A DNA stretch of 50,306 nt from Actinomycetota bacterium. GTDB taxonomy: Bacteria; Actinomycetota; CADDZG01; JAHWKV01. The translations under genes and the position numbers were made by a program. The DNA is taken from contig DASTUJ010000178.1 of NCBI GenBank assembly GCA_035759705.1, positions 1 through 50,306 on the forward strand. Reading direction: 5' to 3'. This document shows, one piece after another, positions 11,701 through 19,080 of this stretch. The number at the start of each line of letters is the position of its first letter. The stretch's first letter is position 1. The notes beneath the pieces were generated by a model. That model was not told the origin of the DNA, made no database searches, and saw only the letters and a list, made by a program, of their open reading frames with translations.

Positions 11701-12070
11701 GCTCGGCAACCCCCTGGACCAGCGCCCGCACCGAGGTGACCAGTACCTTCGGCGAGTTTCCGGCAGCCAGGTCCCGCAGCACCTTGATCCGGCACCCCAT
11801 GGTCTGCAGGGTCGGGGACATCGCCTCGCCGGGCAGCACCTCCCACGCCGGGAACAGGGCCACCTCCGACGGGTCCATCCACACCTTCATCGCCTCGGTG
11901 AACATCTCGGCGTCCCGGCTGCGCGGCAGCACGACCAGCAGGACCGGGGCGCGGCGGGCGAGGCCCGCCACGGTGAAGGCGCGCGCCACCTCGGGCACGC
12001 CGCCCCCGCCCTGATCCGCCAGCTCATCCAGCAGTCCGGAGGGATCCCAGGCCTTCAGCAGGTCATTCAT
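8735..12070 (-). CDS. mfd: Transcription-repair coupling factor Mfd
   Basis: 1111 residues, close to the usual 1150-1230. It removes RNA polymerase stalled at lesions and recruits UvrA. Domains in order: UvrB-like N-terminus with the [11 protein letters not shown] segment (about 1-400), RNA polymerase interaction domain starting near [12 protein letters not shown] (about 455-520), RecG-like translocase with Walker [10 protein letters not shown] (about 600) and DEEQRFGV (about 700), helicase C with [12 protein letters not shown] and IIESGLDIP, and the C-terminal TRCF domain. Its ATG lies 8 bp inside the end of pth, and its stop overlaps the SurA-like start. Confidence 0.97.
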   Translation of the reverse strand: MNDLLKAWDPSGLLDELADQGGGGVPEVARAFTVAGLARRAPVLLVVLPRSRDAEMFTEAMKVWMDPSEVALFPAWEVLPGEAMSPTLQTMGCRIKVLRDLAAGNSPKVLVTSVRALVQGVAEPPADAIDLSVGSEVSLEDTVARLVDYGFERNYLVERPGEFSVRGGLLDVFPADSDDPVRAEFFGDEVSDLRSFSVSSQRSGAHLKSVEITPCRELRLDDAVRTRAAHLLEQAPEGSELHGDLTKIAEGVVFPGMEAYLSVLAGPLKPITDLLPEGAKLVLCDPKQIRDRSADFMEQAASWGAPETAGLFVPLEQIIEDAVTVELWAYGRGEEGLDLDVTGWDEQMGRVDRLASALNDVLSAGGSVVVAAGRSAPRAQQILAENGLGLPISEPGLGKGVLSEHSVGRGFLLNFPNGSPVAVVGENDLFGRRRPVVSSGPQAPARASALLLQLAADDFVVHDTYGVGRYHGMLTREVAGISRDYLVISYAGDDKLYLPTEQLDAITKYTGGESPRLNRLGTGEWEKSKAKAKKAVQDIAKDLIRLYSTRIRSEGFRFSPDTPWQAELENAFPHMETPDQQRAIDAVKEDMEKPIPMDRLVCGDVGFGKTEVAVRAAFKAVQDSKQAAVLVPTTILAQQHHQTFSERFAGFPVKVAQLSRFLTTAQQAAVLEEVAAGKVDVVVGTHRLLQPDVKFHDLGLLVVDEEQRFGVKHKEKIKHLRENVDVLTMTATPIPRTLEMGVTGIRDLSLMDTPPTDRRPVMTFVGDYDARMVTAAIRRELARDGQVFFVHNRVSSIKATARRIASLVPGARVEIAHGQMTEGELEKVMVDVWDGKVDVLVCTTIIESGLDIPAMNTLIVERADLLGLSQLYQLRGRVGRSRERAYAYFFYPHETVLTAEAHERLKTLSEFTELGSGFKIALRDLELRGAGNLLGAEQSGHIAAVGFDLYMRMMTETISELTGRSPEPKLQIKLDIPADAYIPADYIQRESLRMEAYRQIEQVRAPENVVALIEEFTDRYGPVPKPLSTLLVVAELRAYLAEKGITEAGVRNGLMKLRPIPELRDSQQVRLRRKYPTAVYKEVSGTLLLNVPAADTPRWVLDTLRDILDPQ

Positions 12071-12674
12071 CGGTGCTCTTCGATACCCCCGTCGAGGTGT
12101 TGAACTTGTTCATGGTGGTCTCCAGCCCGGAGTGGACCAGTGACAAAGCCGCTTCACCGGCCCGCTCCTCCAGCGCGAACAAATCGAGCGCCGCGGCCTT
12201 CGACAGGGGCTCCAGCACGAAGCTCGCCGGCTCCTGGAACGGGTTCGGGGGCCGCCCCACCCCGATGCGCACCCGGTAGAAGTCTTTAGTACCCAACGAT
12301 CGGGCGACCGATTCAATTCCCTTGTTCCCCGCGCTCCCTCCGCCTATCTTCACCTTCAGGGCGCCGGCCGGCAGGTCGATCTCGTCGTGCAGGACCACGA
12401 TGTTCTCCGGGGGGACCTTCTTCAGTTTCGCCAGCACCGCCACCGCCCGGCCGCTCTCGTTCATATAGGTGGAGGGGCGCGCGAGGTAGACGCGGACACC
12501 GTCGGAGGTGACCTCGCCCATGGCGGCCACCGAACGGGTCGAGCGCATCCTGACGCCGAACTTTTTGGCCAGCTTCTCCACGGCACGGGCGCCGGCGTTG
12601 TGCCGGGTGTACTCGTACTTGGTGCCGGGGTTGCCGAGGCCAACCACCAGCCAGGCGGATTCCGCGGAAGACAT
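12063..12674 (-). CDS. pth: Peptidyl-tRNA hydrolase
   Basis: 203 residues. It recycles peptidyl-tRNA released by stalled ribosomes. Signatures: LVVGLGNPGTKYEYTRHNAG with catalytic H25, PSTYMNESG with the substrate Asn, and LHDEIDLPAG with the catalytic Asp. The 12-residue C-terminal tail is longer than usual. The ATG has AAGGA about 9 bases upstream. The gene follows rplY after 78 bp, and the pair rplY-pth is conserved across Gram-positives. Confidence 0.96.
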   Translation of the reverse strand: MSSAESAWLVVGLGNPGTKYEYTRHNAGARAVEKLAKKFGVRMRSTRSVAAMGEVTSDGVRVYLARPSTYMNESGRAVAVLAKLKKVPPENIVVLHDEIDLPAGALKVKIGGGSAGNKGIESVARSLGTKDFYRVRIGVGRPPNPFQEPASFVLEPLSKAAALDLFALEERAGEAALSLVHSGLETTMNKFNTSTGVSKSTDE

Positions 12675-12752
12675 GACTTGGTCCTTGGAGGAGTTGAACC
12701 TTGAGAAGGGGGGCGTTACGGGGTCCAGCTTAAGAGAAAGGCCGTCAAAGCC

Positions 12753-13415
12753 TTAAGACTCGTCGGAGCCTTCGGAGGATTTGGAGGTTTCCTCGGCTTC
12801 TGCCTCGGCGATCTCTGCATCGGTGGGCACCGGAGCGATGCCGGTGAGCTCCTCCTCGGTGACGACCCTGGGCTCGATCACTGCGGCGATCATCTCTTCG
12901 CCCGGCGTCAGGATCTCGACTCCGCTCGGAGCCTTGACGTCGCTAACGTGGACGGTGTCGCCGATACCCATGCCGGAGATGTCGATCTCGATGGAGGTGG
13001 GAATATCGGTGGGGACGGCCTCGACCTGAAGCTCGTGCATGTGCTGGTCGAGCACTCCACCCTCATGGACTCCGTGCGAGTCGCCGACCAGGTGCAGCGG
13101 TACCTGAGCCTCGATCTTCTGGTCACGGGCGACGTTGACGAAGTCGACGTGAAGGATGGTGCCCCGGATGGGGTGGCGCTGGACCTCACGGGCAACCGTC
13201 AGGCGGGACGTGCCCTCGACGTTCAAGTTGATGAGGACGTTGCCTCCGGCCTCGGTGTGCAGAGCCTGGCTCATTGCCTTGGCGTCGACCAGAAGGGACA
13301 CCGGATCGGCCGAGGGGCCGTAGAAAACTGCGGGGACCTGACCGGACGCGCGGTAGCGGGAGGCGGGGCCTTTACCCGTCTCAGTGCGCGGCTTTACATC
13401 CAGTGTGATCTCCAT
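12753..13415 (-). CDS. rplY: 50S ribosomal protein L25 (Ctc form)
   Basis: 220 residues, the long Ctc/TL5 form: an N-terminal L25 beta-barrel that binds 5S rRNA (about 1-92, with TGKGPASRYRASGQVPAVFYG and HPIRGTILHVDFVNV) and a second C-terminal domain (about 95-185, with VEAVPTDIPTSIEIDISGM). The last 25 residues are an acidic Glu/Ser tail, as in other actinobacterial L25. No Shine-Dalgarno is seen before the ATG; a TACACT element about 20 bases upstream makes a leaderless or short-leader transcript possible. Confidence 0.95.
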   Translation of the reverse strand: MEITLDVKPRTETGKGPASRYRASGQVPAVFYGPSADPVSLLVDAKAMSQALHTEAGGNVLINLNVEGTSRLTVAREVQRHPIRGTILHVDFVNVARDQKIEAQVPLHLVGDSHGVHEGGVLDQHMHELQVEAVPTDIPTSIEIDISGMGIGDTVHVSDVKAPSGVEILTPGEEMIAAVIEPRVVTEEELTGIAPVPTDAEIAEAEAEETSKSSEGSDES

Positions 13416-13461
13416 GAGCTACGAGTGTACCCGGTAAAACCGAGTCTCGCTCCTGTCCGCT

Positions 13462-14469
13462 TTAATCAAGACCACCCAGCCCCCGCTCCGGCGGACTGGC
13501 CTCCAGGTGCTCGCCCTGGAAGATCTCCGAAACCGACTCGTCCTCGAAGACCGCCTTGATCGTCGAGGCCAGGATCGTGGCGATGGAGAGAACCGTGATC
13601 TTGTCGGATTGCGCCTCGAGTCCCGAGGGCAGGCTGTTGGTCACGATGACCTCTTTCAAGGGCGAGTCTTCGATCCGCTTCATCGCCTCCCCGGAGAAGA
13701 TCCCGTGGGTCGCGACGGCAATAACCTCCTTGGCGCCGTGGTTCATCAGCTCGACCACCCCGCCGCAGAGCGTGCCGGCGGTGTCGATCATGTCGTCCAC
13801 GACCAGGCAGATCTTCCCCTCGACGTCGCCGATCAGCCCGGCGGTCTGGCTGACGTTGCGAACGTCGGTCCGCCGGCTCTTGTTCATGACCGCGATGTCG
13901 GCGTGCAAATGCCGGGCGAACTTTGCGGCATGCCCGGCCCGGCCGGCGTCGGGGGCCACGACCACCAGGTTGTCCGGGTAGTTCAGCTCAACGTACTTCG
14001 ACAGGATCGGCAGGGCGGTCAGGTGGTCGACCGGACCGTCGAAGAAGCCCTGGGTCTGGCCGCTGTGCAGGTCGACCGTCAGCACCCGGTCGGCGCCGAC
14101 CGCCGCCAGAAGGTCCATGACCACGCGGGCGGAGATCGGCTCCCGGGCCAGCGACTTGCGGTCCTGGCGGGAGTAGCCGTAGAAGGGGATGACTGCGTTG
14201 ATGCGCTTGGCGCTGGCCCGCTTCAGTGCGTCGATCATGAACAGTTGCTCCATGATCATCTCGTTCACCGGGTGGCAGTGGCTCTGGACGACGAAGGCGT
14301 CGGTGCCGCGGACGGACTCGTGGAAGCGGACGTAGACCTCACCGGAGGCAAACCGGCTGACCTCCACCTCTCCCAGGCGCATTCCCAGGTGTACCGCTAT
14401 CTCCTCTGCCAGGTCCGGGTTCGACGTCCCGGAGAAGATCATCGCCCGCTTCTTAACGGAAATCTGCAT
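13462..14469 (-). CDS. prs: Ribose-phosphate pyrophosphokinase
   Basis: 335 residues, class I PRPP synthetase making PRPP from ribose 5-phosphate and ATP for nucleotide, His and Trp synthesis. Marks: SGTSNPDLAEEIAVHLG, IPFYGYSRQDRK, the DLHSGQTQGFFDGPVDHL loop, KSRRTDV and the PRPP-binding LVVDDMIDTAGTL. The C-terminal extension is about 15 residues. Its ATG overlaps the glmU stop by one base (TAATG), with AGGAG just upstream, so the two are translationally coupled, as in most Gram-positives. Confidence 0.96.
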   Translation of the reverse strand: MQISVKKRAMIFSGTSNPDLAEEIAVHLGMRLGEVEVSRFASGEVYVRFHESVRGTDAFVVQSHCHPVNEMIMEQLFMIDALKRASAKRINAVIPFYGYSRQDRKSLAREPISARVVMDLLAAVGADRVLTVDLHSGQTQGFFDGPVDHLTALPILSKYVELNYPDNLVVVAPDAGRAGHAAKFARHLHADIAVMNKSRRTDVRNVSQTAGLIGDVEGKICLVVDDMIDTAGTLCGGVVELMNHGAKEVIAVATHGIFSGEAMKRIEDSPLKEVIVTNSLPSGLEAQSDKITVLSIATILASTIKAVFEDESVSEIFQGEHLEASPPERGLGGLD

Positions 14470-15878
14470 TACTCCTGCTCCAGCTTTCGTTTCCTAAAAG
14501 GCCTGGCGGGGACACCGGCAACGATCTGCCCGTCTTCGACATCCTTGGTGACCACCGATCCTGCGCCGGTGCCGGCGTTGCGCCCGATCCGAACCGGGGC
14601 TATCAGGGTGGTGTTGGTGCCGGTGAAGGCGCCGTCCTCCACCACCGTCGGAGACTTTACCTTGCTCTCCGTATCGTAGTTGGCGGTGATGGTTCCTGCC
14701 GCGATGTTGACCCCTTTCCCTATCTGGCCGTCGCCTATATAGGACAGATGGGGGACCTTGGAGCCCTCCCCGATGGTCGACTTCTTGGTCTCGACGAAGG
14801 TCCCCGCCTTCGAGCCCGCCTCCATACGGGTACCGACTCTGAGCGACGCAAACGGCCCGACCGTTGCACCGGGGCCGATGTGCGACTCCTTGACCACCGC
14901 AAACGTCACCTCCGCCCCGTCGGCGACCACCGAGTCGACCAGCCGGGTCGACGGGCCGATCAGGCAGCCCTCCCCCACCCGGGTCCTGCCTTCTATAAAG
15001 GTGAGGGGCCGCAGCACCGTGTCCGGCCCGACCTCGGCGCCGACGTCGACGTAGGTGGTGTCGGGGTCCTCCACGGTCACTCCGGAGGCCGCCAACTCGG
15101 CGATCTTGCGCCTCCACAGGACCTTTGCGGCCGCCGCCAGCTGCAGCCGGTCGTTCACGCCCTCTATCTCCGCGGCATCCGGGGTGGAGACCGAGCCCAG
15201 GCCGCTGCCGTCCCGGGCAATCACCAGCGCCGCCTGCGGCAGGTAGTACTCGCCCTGGGCGTTGTTGTTGTCGATCCGGCCGAGCGCATCGAACAGTTCC
15301 TCCTGCTCGAAGCACCAGATGCCGCTGGAGACCTCGGCGACCTTTCGCTGCTCCTCGGAAGCGTCCTTCTCCTCGACCACGTCGAAGACCTCGCCGGCGG
15401 CATCCCGGAGGATGCGGCCGTACCCGGCGGGGTCGGGGACCGTGGCGGTCAGAACGGTGGCGGCAGACCCTTTGAGCCGGTGGGCTTCGGTGAGGCGGGC
15501 GAGCGTCTGGGTGGTGACGAGCGGGCTGTCGCCAGACAGAACCAGGACCGTGCCGTCGAAGCCGGCCAGGGCGTCCTTGCAGCGTGCAACCGCATCGCCG
15601 GTGCCCAACAGCTCGGTCTGGTGGACGAAGACGGTGTCGGGAAAATGCTCCTCGATGTAGCCGGAGACCCGGTCCGCCCCGTTCCCGATGACCACCAGCA
15701 CCTGTTCGACGCCGGGCAGGGAGTGAGCCGCCGAAAGGACGTGGTGCACCAGCGGCAGGCCTGCTGCTCGGTGGAGCACCTTCGGAAGGTCGGAGTGGAA
15801 ACGCTTCCCGGCGCCGGCCGCCAGGATCACGACCGACAGCTTAGGAGAATCGGGTTCGGGCGGGTTGGGCGGCGGCAT
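14469..15878 (-). CDS. glmU: Bifunctional UDP-GlcNAc pyrophosphorylase / GlcN-1-P acetyltransferase
   Basis: 469 residues from ATG at 15878; earlier in-frame codons fall in or beside the tRNA-Gln gene. It makes UDP-GlcNAc for peptidoglycan. The N-terminal domain (about 10-230) has LAAGAGKRFHSDLPKVLH, a variant of the usual LAAGxGTRM-x-S-x-x-PK, plus TELLGTGDAV and VLVLSGDSPL. The C-terminal left-handed beta-helix (about 255-460) includes HLSYIGD, NIAAGTITANYD and GTGAGSVVTKDV. A GGAG contributed by the 3' acceptor stem of tRNA-Gln lies 10 bases before the ATG and may act as the ribosome binding site. Confidence 0.96.
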   Translation of the reverse strand: MPPPNPPEPDSPKLSVVILAAGAGKRFHSDLPKVLHRAAGLPLVHHVLSAAHSLPGVEQVLVVIGNGADRVSGYIEEHFPDTVFVHQTELLGTGDAVARCKDALAGFDGTVLVLSGDSPLVTTQTLARLTEAHRLKGSAATVLTATVPDPAGYGRILRDAAGEVFDVVEEKDASEEQRKVAEVSSGIWCFEQEELFDALGRIDNNNAQGEYYLPQAALVIARDGSGLGSVSTPDAAEIEGVNDRLQLAAAAKVLWRRKIAELAASGVTVEDPDTTYVDVGAEVGPDTVLRPLTFIEGRTRVGEGCLIGPSTRLVDSVVADGAEVTFAVVKESHIGPGATVGPFASLRVGTRMEAGSKAGTFVETKKSTIGEGSKVPHLSYIGDGQIGKGVNIAAGTITANYDTESKVKSPTVVEDGAFTGTNTTLIAPVRIGRNAGTGAGSVVTKDVEDGQIVAGVPARPFRKRKLEQE

Positions 15879-15888
15879 TGATCTCACG

Positions 15889-15959
15889 CTCCGGGACAAG
15901 GATTCGAACCTTGACTAAGGGATCCAAAGACCCTGGTGCTGCCATTACACTATCCCGGA
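15889..15959 (-). tRNA. tRNA-Gln (anticodon UUG)
   Basis: 71 nt, read on the minus strand. Acceptor stem TCCGGGA pairs fully with TCCCGGA, with discriminator G and no encoded CCA. D-arm GTGT/GCAC. The anticodon loop is CTTTGGA, giving UUG for Gln. T-arm CAAGG-TTCGAAT-CCTTG is perfect. The anticodon stem AGGGT/TCCCT has a T-T mismatch at its loop-closing pair. It lies 10 bp ahead of glmU, probably on the same transcript. Confidence 0.95.
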
Positions 15960-16052
15960 ATAGGCGGGTGGACGCCCCTCCCCTACATTTAACACCGTCG
16001 TCGCCTGCTTCCGGCCAACTAAGGCGATTGACCCCGCTGTGGGAAAAAACTA

Positions 16053-16072
16053 CTCTCGTTAGAGTGCGAGAG
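16053..16072. promoter_or_regulatory. Inverted repeat between tRNA-Gln and the sortase-like gene
   Basis: Arms CTCTCG and CGAGAG separated by eight bases, in the 161 bp gap between the divergent tRNA-Gln and sortase-like genes. It could be an operator serving either side. Purpose unproven. Confidence 0.25.
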
Positions 16073-16120
16073 GTCTCGGAACTGGCTTTATCCAGGCGGC
16101 GGTCACCTTGGAACCTGTTG

Positions 16121-17332
16121 ATGGCTTCCCTTGGCTATATCGGCGCGGGCACCCGGCGCCTCCACCTACCGGACATGCGGATGCCGTACATCGGGCTCCC
16201 GCATCGGCTCCGGTTCCACGTCCCCCACGCCCGCGGCCTGATTATTTCGGCGTTGCTGCTTGGGATGGTGGTCACCATCGCGTCGGCCACCGGGCTGCTT
16301 GCCCTGCACCGAACCGACGCGGTCGAGGAGGCCGCCCAGGAGGCGTTGCGCCGGCAGTTCATCTCGGGCCTGGTGGCTTCTCCGCTCCAACTCGAAAGTC
16401 AACCGGCCGCCGAGGGCAGCGTCCCTGCGCCGGTTCAGTTCGTACCAGAGCAACCCGCCCCTGTACCCGGCACCCCGATCGCCCGGCTGCAGATCCCTGA
16501 GCTGGAACTCGACAAGATCGTCGTCCAGGGCACCGGCACCTCCGAGCTTCGAATGGGCCCCGGCCACTACCCGGGAACGGTGATGCCGGGAGAGGGTGGA
16601 ACCTTCGGCGTCGCCGGGTACCGGGCCACCTACGGGGCGCCCTTCATGAAACTCGACAAGCTGAAGGCAAAATCCCTCATGTACGTCACCACCTCGGAGG
16701 GCATCTTCGTCTACCAGGTGGCCGGCCGGCGAACCGTCGCACCGAGTGAGAGCTCGTTCCTGGAGTCGGACGGCACCGAGCGGCTGGTGCTCACCACAAC
16801 CGCCCCGTCGGTCGACGACAGCAAACGCCTCGTGGTGATCGCGGAGCTCAGAGAACACTCGGGCCGGGCCAAGGCACCGGTCCAGCTGCCCGCCGGGGAG
16901 CCCGGCGCCGGTTTGACCGAACAAGAGCAGATCATCGACACCTTTGAGCTGAACCCTCTGGGCCGCCTGGCCGCCACCAACGTAACTCCCAGCACCCCGG
17001 TGGCGCCGCCCGCCCCCCCGGCCCCGGCGCCCGCTCCTGCACCCGCTCCGCCGGCCGACCAGGCACAGAACCCGGCTCCGGCGCCTCCTCCGCCGCCTCC
17101 CCCACCTCCCCCGGCGCCGGTTGCGCTGAACCCGCCCCCGGCCTCCGCGCCACAGCCCGCACCGGCTCCGGCACCGCAACCGACGGGGCCGGTACACCGG
17201 AGCCTCAACCCGTTCGCCCCGGCGTGCCGGAACGGCTACGACGACGACGGAGACGGACTTATCGACTACCGGTCACTGGACGGCGAGCGCCAGGACACCG
17301 GGTGCAACGGCGAGAACGACGACGACGAGTAG
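16121..17332 (+). CDS. Degenerate sortase-fold membrane protein (catalytic His and Cys replaced)
   Basis: 403 residues from ATG at 16121; the frame is open further upstream but runs through the tRNA. One membrane helix (38-62), then a class E-like sortase domain (about 118-250): ARLQIPELELDKIVVQGT, GPGHYPGTVMPGEGGTFG, AGYRATYGAPF and LVLTTTAPS followed by SKRLVV. Active sortases read GHR at the first catalytic site and TTC at the second; here they are GYR (Y167) and TTT (T227). Only the Arg region remains. A Pro/Ala stalk (about 285-365) follows, and the end carries CRNGYDDDGDGLIDY, an Asp-rich calcium-binding-like motif closed by a second Cys. Transpeptidation is not expected; a binding or scaffold role is inference. 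Confidence 0.8.
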   Translation: MASLGYIGAGTRRLHLPDMRMPYIGLPHRLRFHVPHARGLIISALLLGMVVTIASATGLLALHRTDAVEEAAQEALRRQFISGLVASPLQLESQPAAEGSVPAPVQFVPEQPAPVPGTPIARLQIPELELDKIVVQGTGTSELRMGPGHYPGTVMPGEGGTFGVAGYRATYGAPFMKLDKLKAKSLMYVTTSEGIFVYQVAGRRTVAPSESSFLESDGTERLVLTTTAPSVDDSKRLVVIAELREHSGRAKAPVQLPAGEPGAGLTEQEQIIDTFELNPLGRLAATNVTPSTPVAPPAPPAPAPAPAPAPPADQAQNPAPAPPPPPPPPPPAPVALNPPPASAPQPAPAPAPQPTGPVHRSLNPFAPACRNGYDDDGDGLIDYRSLDGERQDTGCNGENDDDE

Positions 17333-17338
17333 CGGGCG

Positions 17339-18244
17339 CTAGCCCTCCAGCAGCTCGGCTCCAGCGGTAGTCCCCGAAACGACCTCCACGCGCTGGAACG
17401 CGCCGGCGGCACCTGTGGCCACCTCTTGGGCGTGCGCCTCGTCCCGGCAGAGCCCGATGATCGCGGAGCCGCTCCCGGTCATGATCGCCCCGAGGGCTCC
17501 GCTGTCGGACATCGCCCGCTTCAGCACCTTGAGTGACGGCATCAGGTCGAACGCGGCGATCTCCAGGTCGTTCGCCAGGTTGCCTGCGATTGCTTCGACG
17601 TCGCCGGCGGCCAGCGCGGTGATCAGCGCAGCGGCGCTGCCCGCCGGCCGGCCGTTTCCGGACGGGCGGCCCCCGGTGGGGACCATCTCGTCGTAGTGCT
17701 GGTAGACCTTAGGCGTGGAGAGGGCGCCTTCGGAGATACCCAGGACCCACCACAGGGTGGCCGGGCTCTCCAGAGGACTGAGGACGTCACCGACGCCGGT
17801 GGCCAGTGCCACCCCTCCCTTGAGGCAGAAAGGAACGTCGGCCCCGAGCCGTCGGGCCAGCACGTCGACGTCGAGCGACCCCGCGCACTCCGGCCCCTCG
17901 AGGCGGGTCAGCCCCACGAGGGCGGCCGCAGCGTCGGCGCTGGCTCCTCCGAGCCCGGCCCCGACGGGAATCCTCTTTTCGACTGTGATCGACGGGCGCT
18001 CGGCACACTTCAGACGTGCGGCGGCGACGGTGCGCTGGACGATGTCCGGTGCGGCCGGAATCGGCCCGTCCAGGCCGTCGGCCCACTTGATGGCCACCTC
18101 GGAGTGCTCCGCCGGCTCGATGGTCAGCGTGTCGCCGAGGCTGATCGACTGCATCACGCTCTCCAGTTCGTGATAGCCGTCGGGCCGCCGGCCGACGACC
18201 GCCAGCCACAGATTGACCTTGGCCCGGCCGATAGTCTTTATCAC
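17339..18244 (-). CDS. ispE: 4-diphosphocytidyl-2-C-methyl-D-erythritol kinase
   Basis: 301 residues, a GHMP kinase of the MEP isoprenoid pathway. Marks: RAKVNLWLAVVGRRPDGYHEL at the N-terminus, with the substrate-binding Lys and the family's RPDGYH segment; the ATP loop PVGAGLGGASADAAAAL; and the C-terminal IMTGSGSAIIGL glycine motif. The GTG start overlaps the rsmA stop (GTGA). The rpfB-rsmA-ispE order is conserved in Actinobacteria. It ends 6 bp from the convergent sortase-like gene. Confidence 0.95.
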   Translation of the reverse strand: MIKTIGRAKVNLWLAVVGRRPDGYHELESVMQSISLGDTLTIEPAEHSEVAIKWADGLDGPIPAAPDIVQRTVAAARLKCAERPSITVEKRIPVGAGLGGASADAAAALVGLTRLEGPECAGSLDVDVLARRLGADVPFCLKGGVALATGVGDVLSPLESPATLWWVLGISEGALSTPKVYQHYDEMVPTGGRPSGNGRPAGSAAALITALAAGDVEAIAGNLANDLEIAAFDLMPSLKVLKRAMSDSGALGAIMTGSGSAIIGLCRDEAHAQEVATGAAGAFQRVEVVSGTTAGAELLEG

Positions 18245-19080
18245 CGCAGCTCCCTCACCAATCCGGCGAACTCGTCCAAGCCCAGGGCTTCCGCCCGTGC
18301 GCCGGGGTCGACCCCCGCCCGGGCGAGGGCCGCCTCTACCTCGCCCACCTCCATGTCGAGCCCGGATGCAAGAGTATTCCGAATTGTCTTGCGCCTCTGG
18401 CTGAACGCCGCACGAACCACCCGCATGAGCTCCGGGCCCCCGAGGTCCGCCACCGGCTCACGCCGAGTGAGCCGGACCAGCAGCGACTCCACCTTGGGCA
18501 CCGGCCAGAAGACCGACGCCGGCACCTTGCCCAGCAGCTTCGCCTCCGAGTGGTACGCAACCAGCAGGCTCACCGCGCCGTAGGCCTTCGATCCCGGCGG
18601 GGCGACAAACCGCTCGCCGGCCTCCCGCTGCACCATCACCACGAAGTCCGTGATCTCCGGCCGCTGCTGCAGCAGGTCGGCGATCAGAGGGGTGGCGATG
18701 TTGTAGGGCAGGTTGGCCACCAGCCGGTGCGGCCCCCCTGCAACCAGCGGAGCGAAGTCGAGGTCCATGGCGTCGCCGACCACCACGTCGACGTTGTCGG
18801 TCCCCTCGAGGACCTCCTCCAGAGCAGGGATCAGCCTCCGGTCCAGCTCGATGGCGGTGACGTGCTGTGCCGCCTCGGCCAGCCCGAGAGTGAGGGTCCC
18901 GACGCCTGCGCCGACCTCGATGATCCTGTCCTCCGGTGCGATCCCGGCCAGCCGGACGATGCGGCGGATGGTGTTCTGGTCGATTACGAAGTTCTGGCCG
19001 AGAGCCTTCGTGGGAACTATCCCGTACCGCCGTGCCAGCTCTCCGACGTCCGCAGGGCTTAGAAGCCTGCGGCCTACCAC
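18241..19080 (-). CDS. rsmA: 16S rRNA dimethyladenosine transferase RsmA (KsgA)
   Basis: 279 residues. It dimethylates the two adjacent adenosines in the 3' end hairpin of 16S rRNA during 30S maturation. Marks: KALGQNFVID at the N-terminus, SAM-binding EVGAGVGTLTLGLAE (from E55), VVGDAMDLDF, the catalytic NLPYN (123-127), VMVQREAGERFVAPPG and the C-terminal helical AAFSQRRKTIRNTLA. The GTG start overlaps the preceding RlpA-like gene by 7 bp, and its stop overlaps ispE by 4 bp. Confidence 0.96.
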   Translation of the reverse strand: MVGRRLLSPADVGELARRYGIVPTKALGQNFVIDQNTIRRIVRLAGIAPEDRIIEVGAGVGTLTLGLAEAAQHVTAIELDRRLIPALEEVLEGTDNVDVVVGDAMDLDFAPLVAGGPHRLVANLPYNIATPLIADLLQQRPEITDFVVMVQREAGERFVAPPGSKAYGAVSLLVAYHSEAKLLGKVPASVFWPVPKVESLLVRLTRREPVADLGGPELMRVVRAAFSQRRKTIRNTLASGLDMEVGEVEAALARAGVDPGARAEALGLDEFAGLVRELR

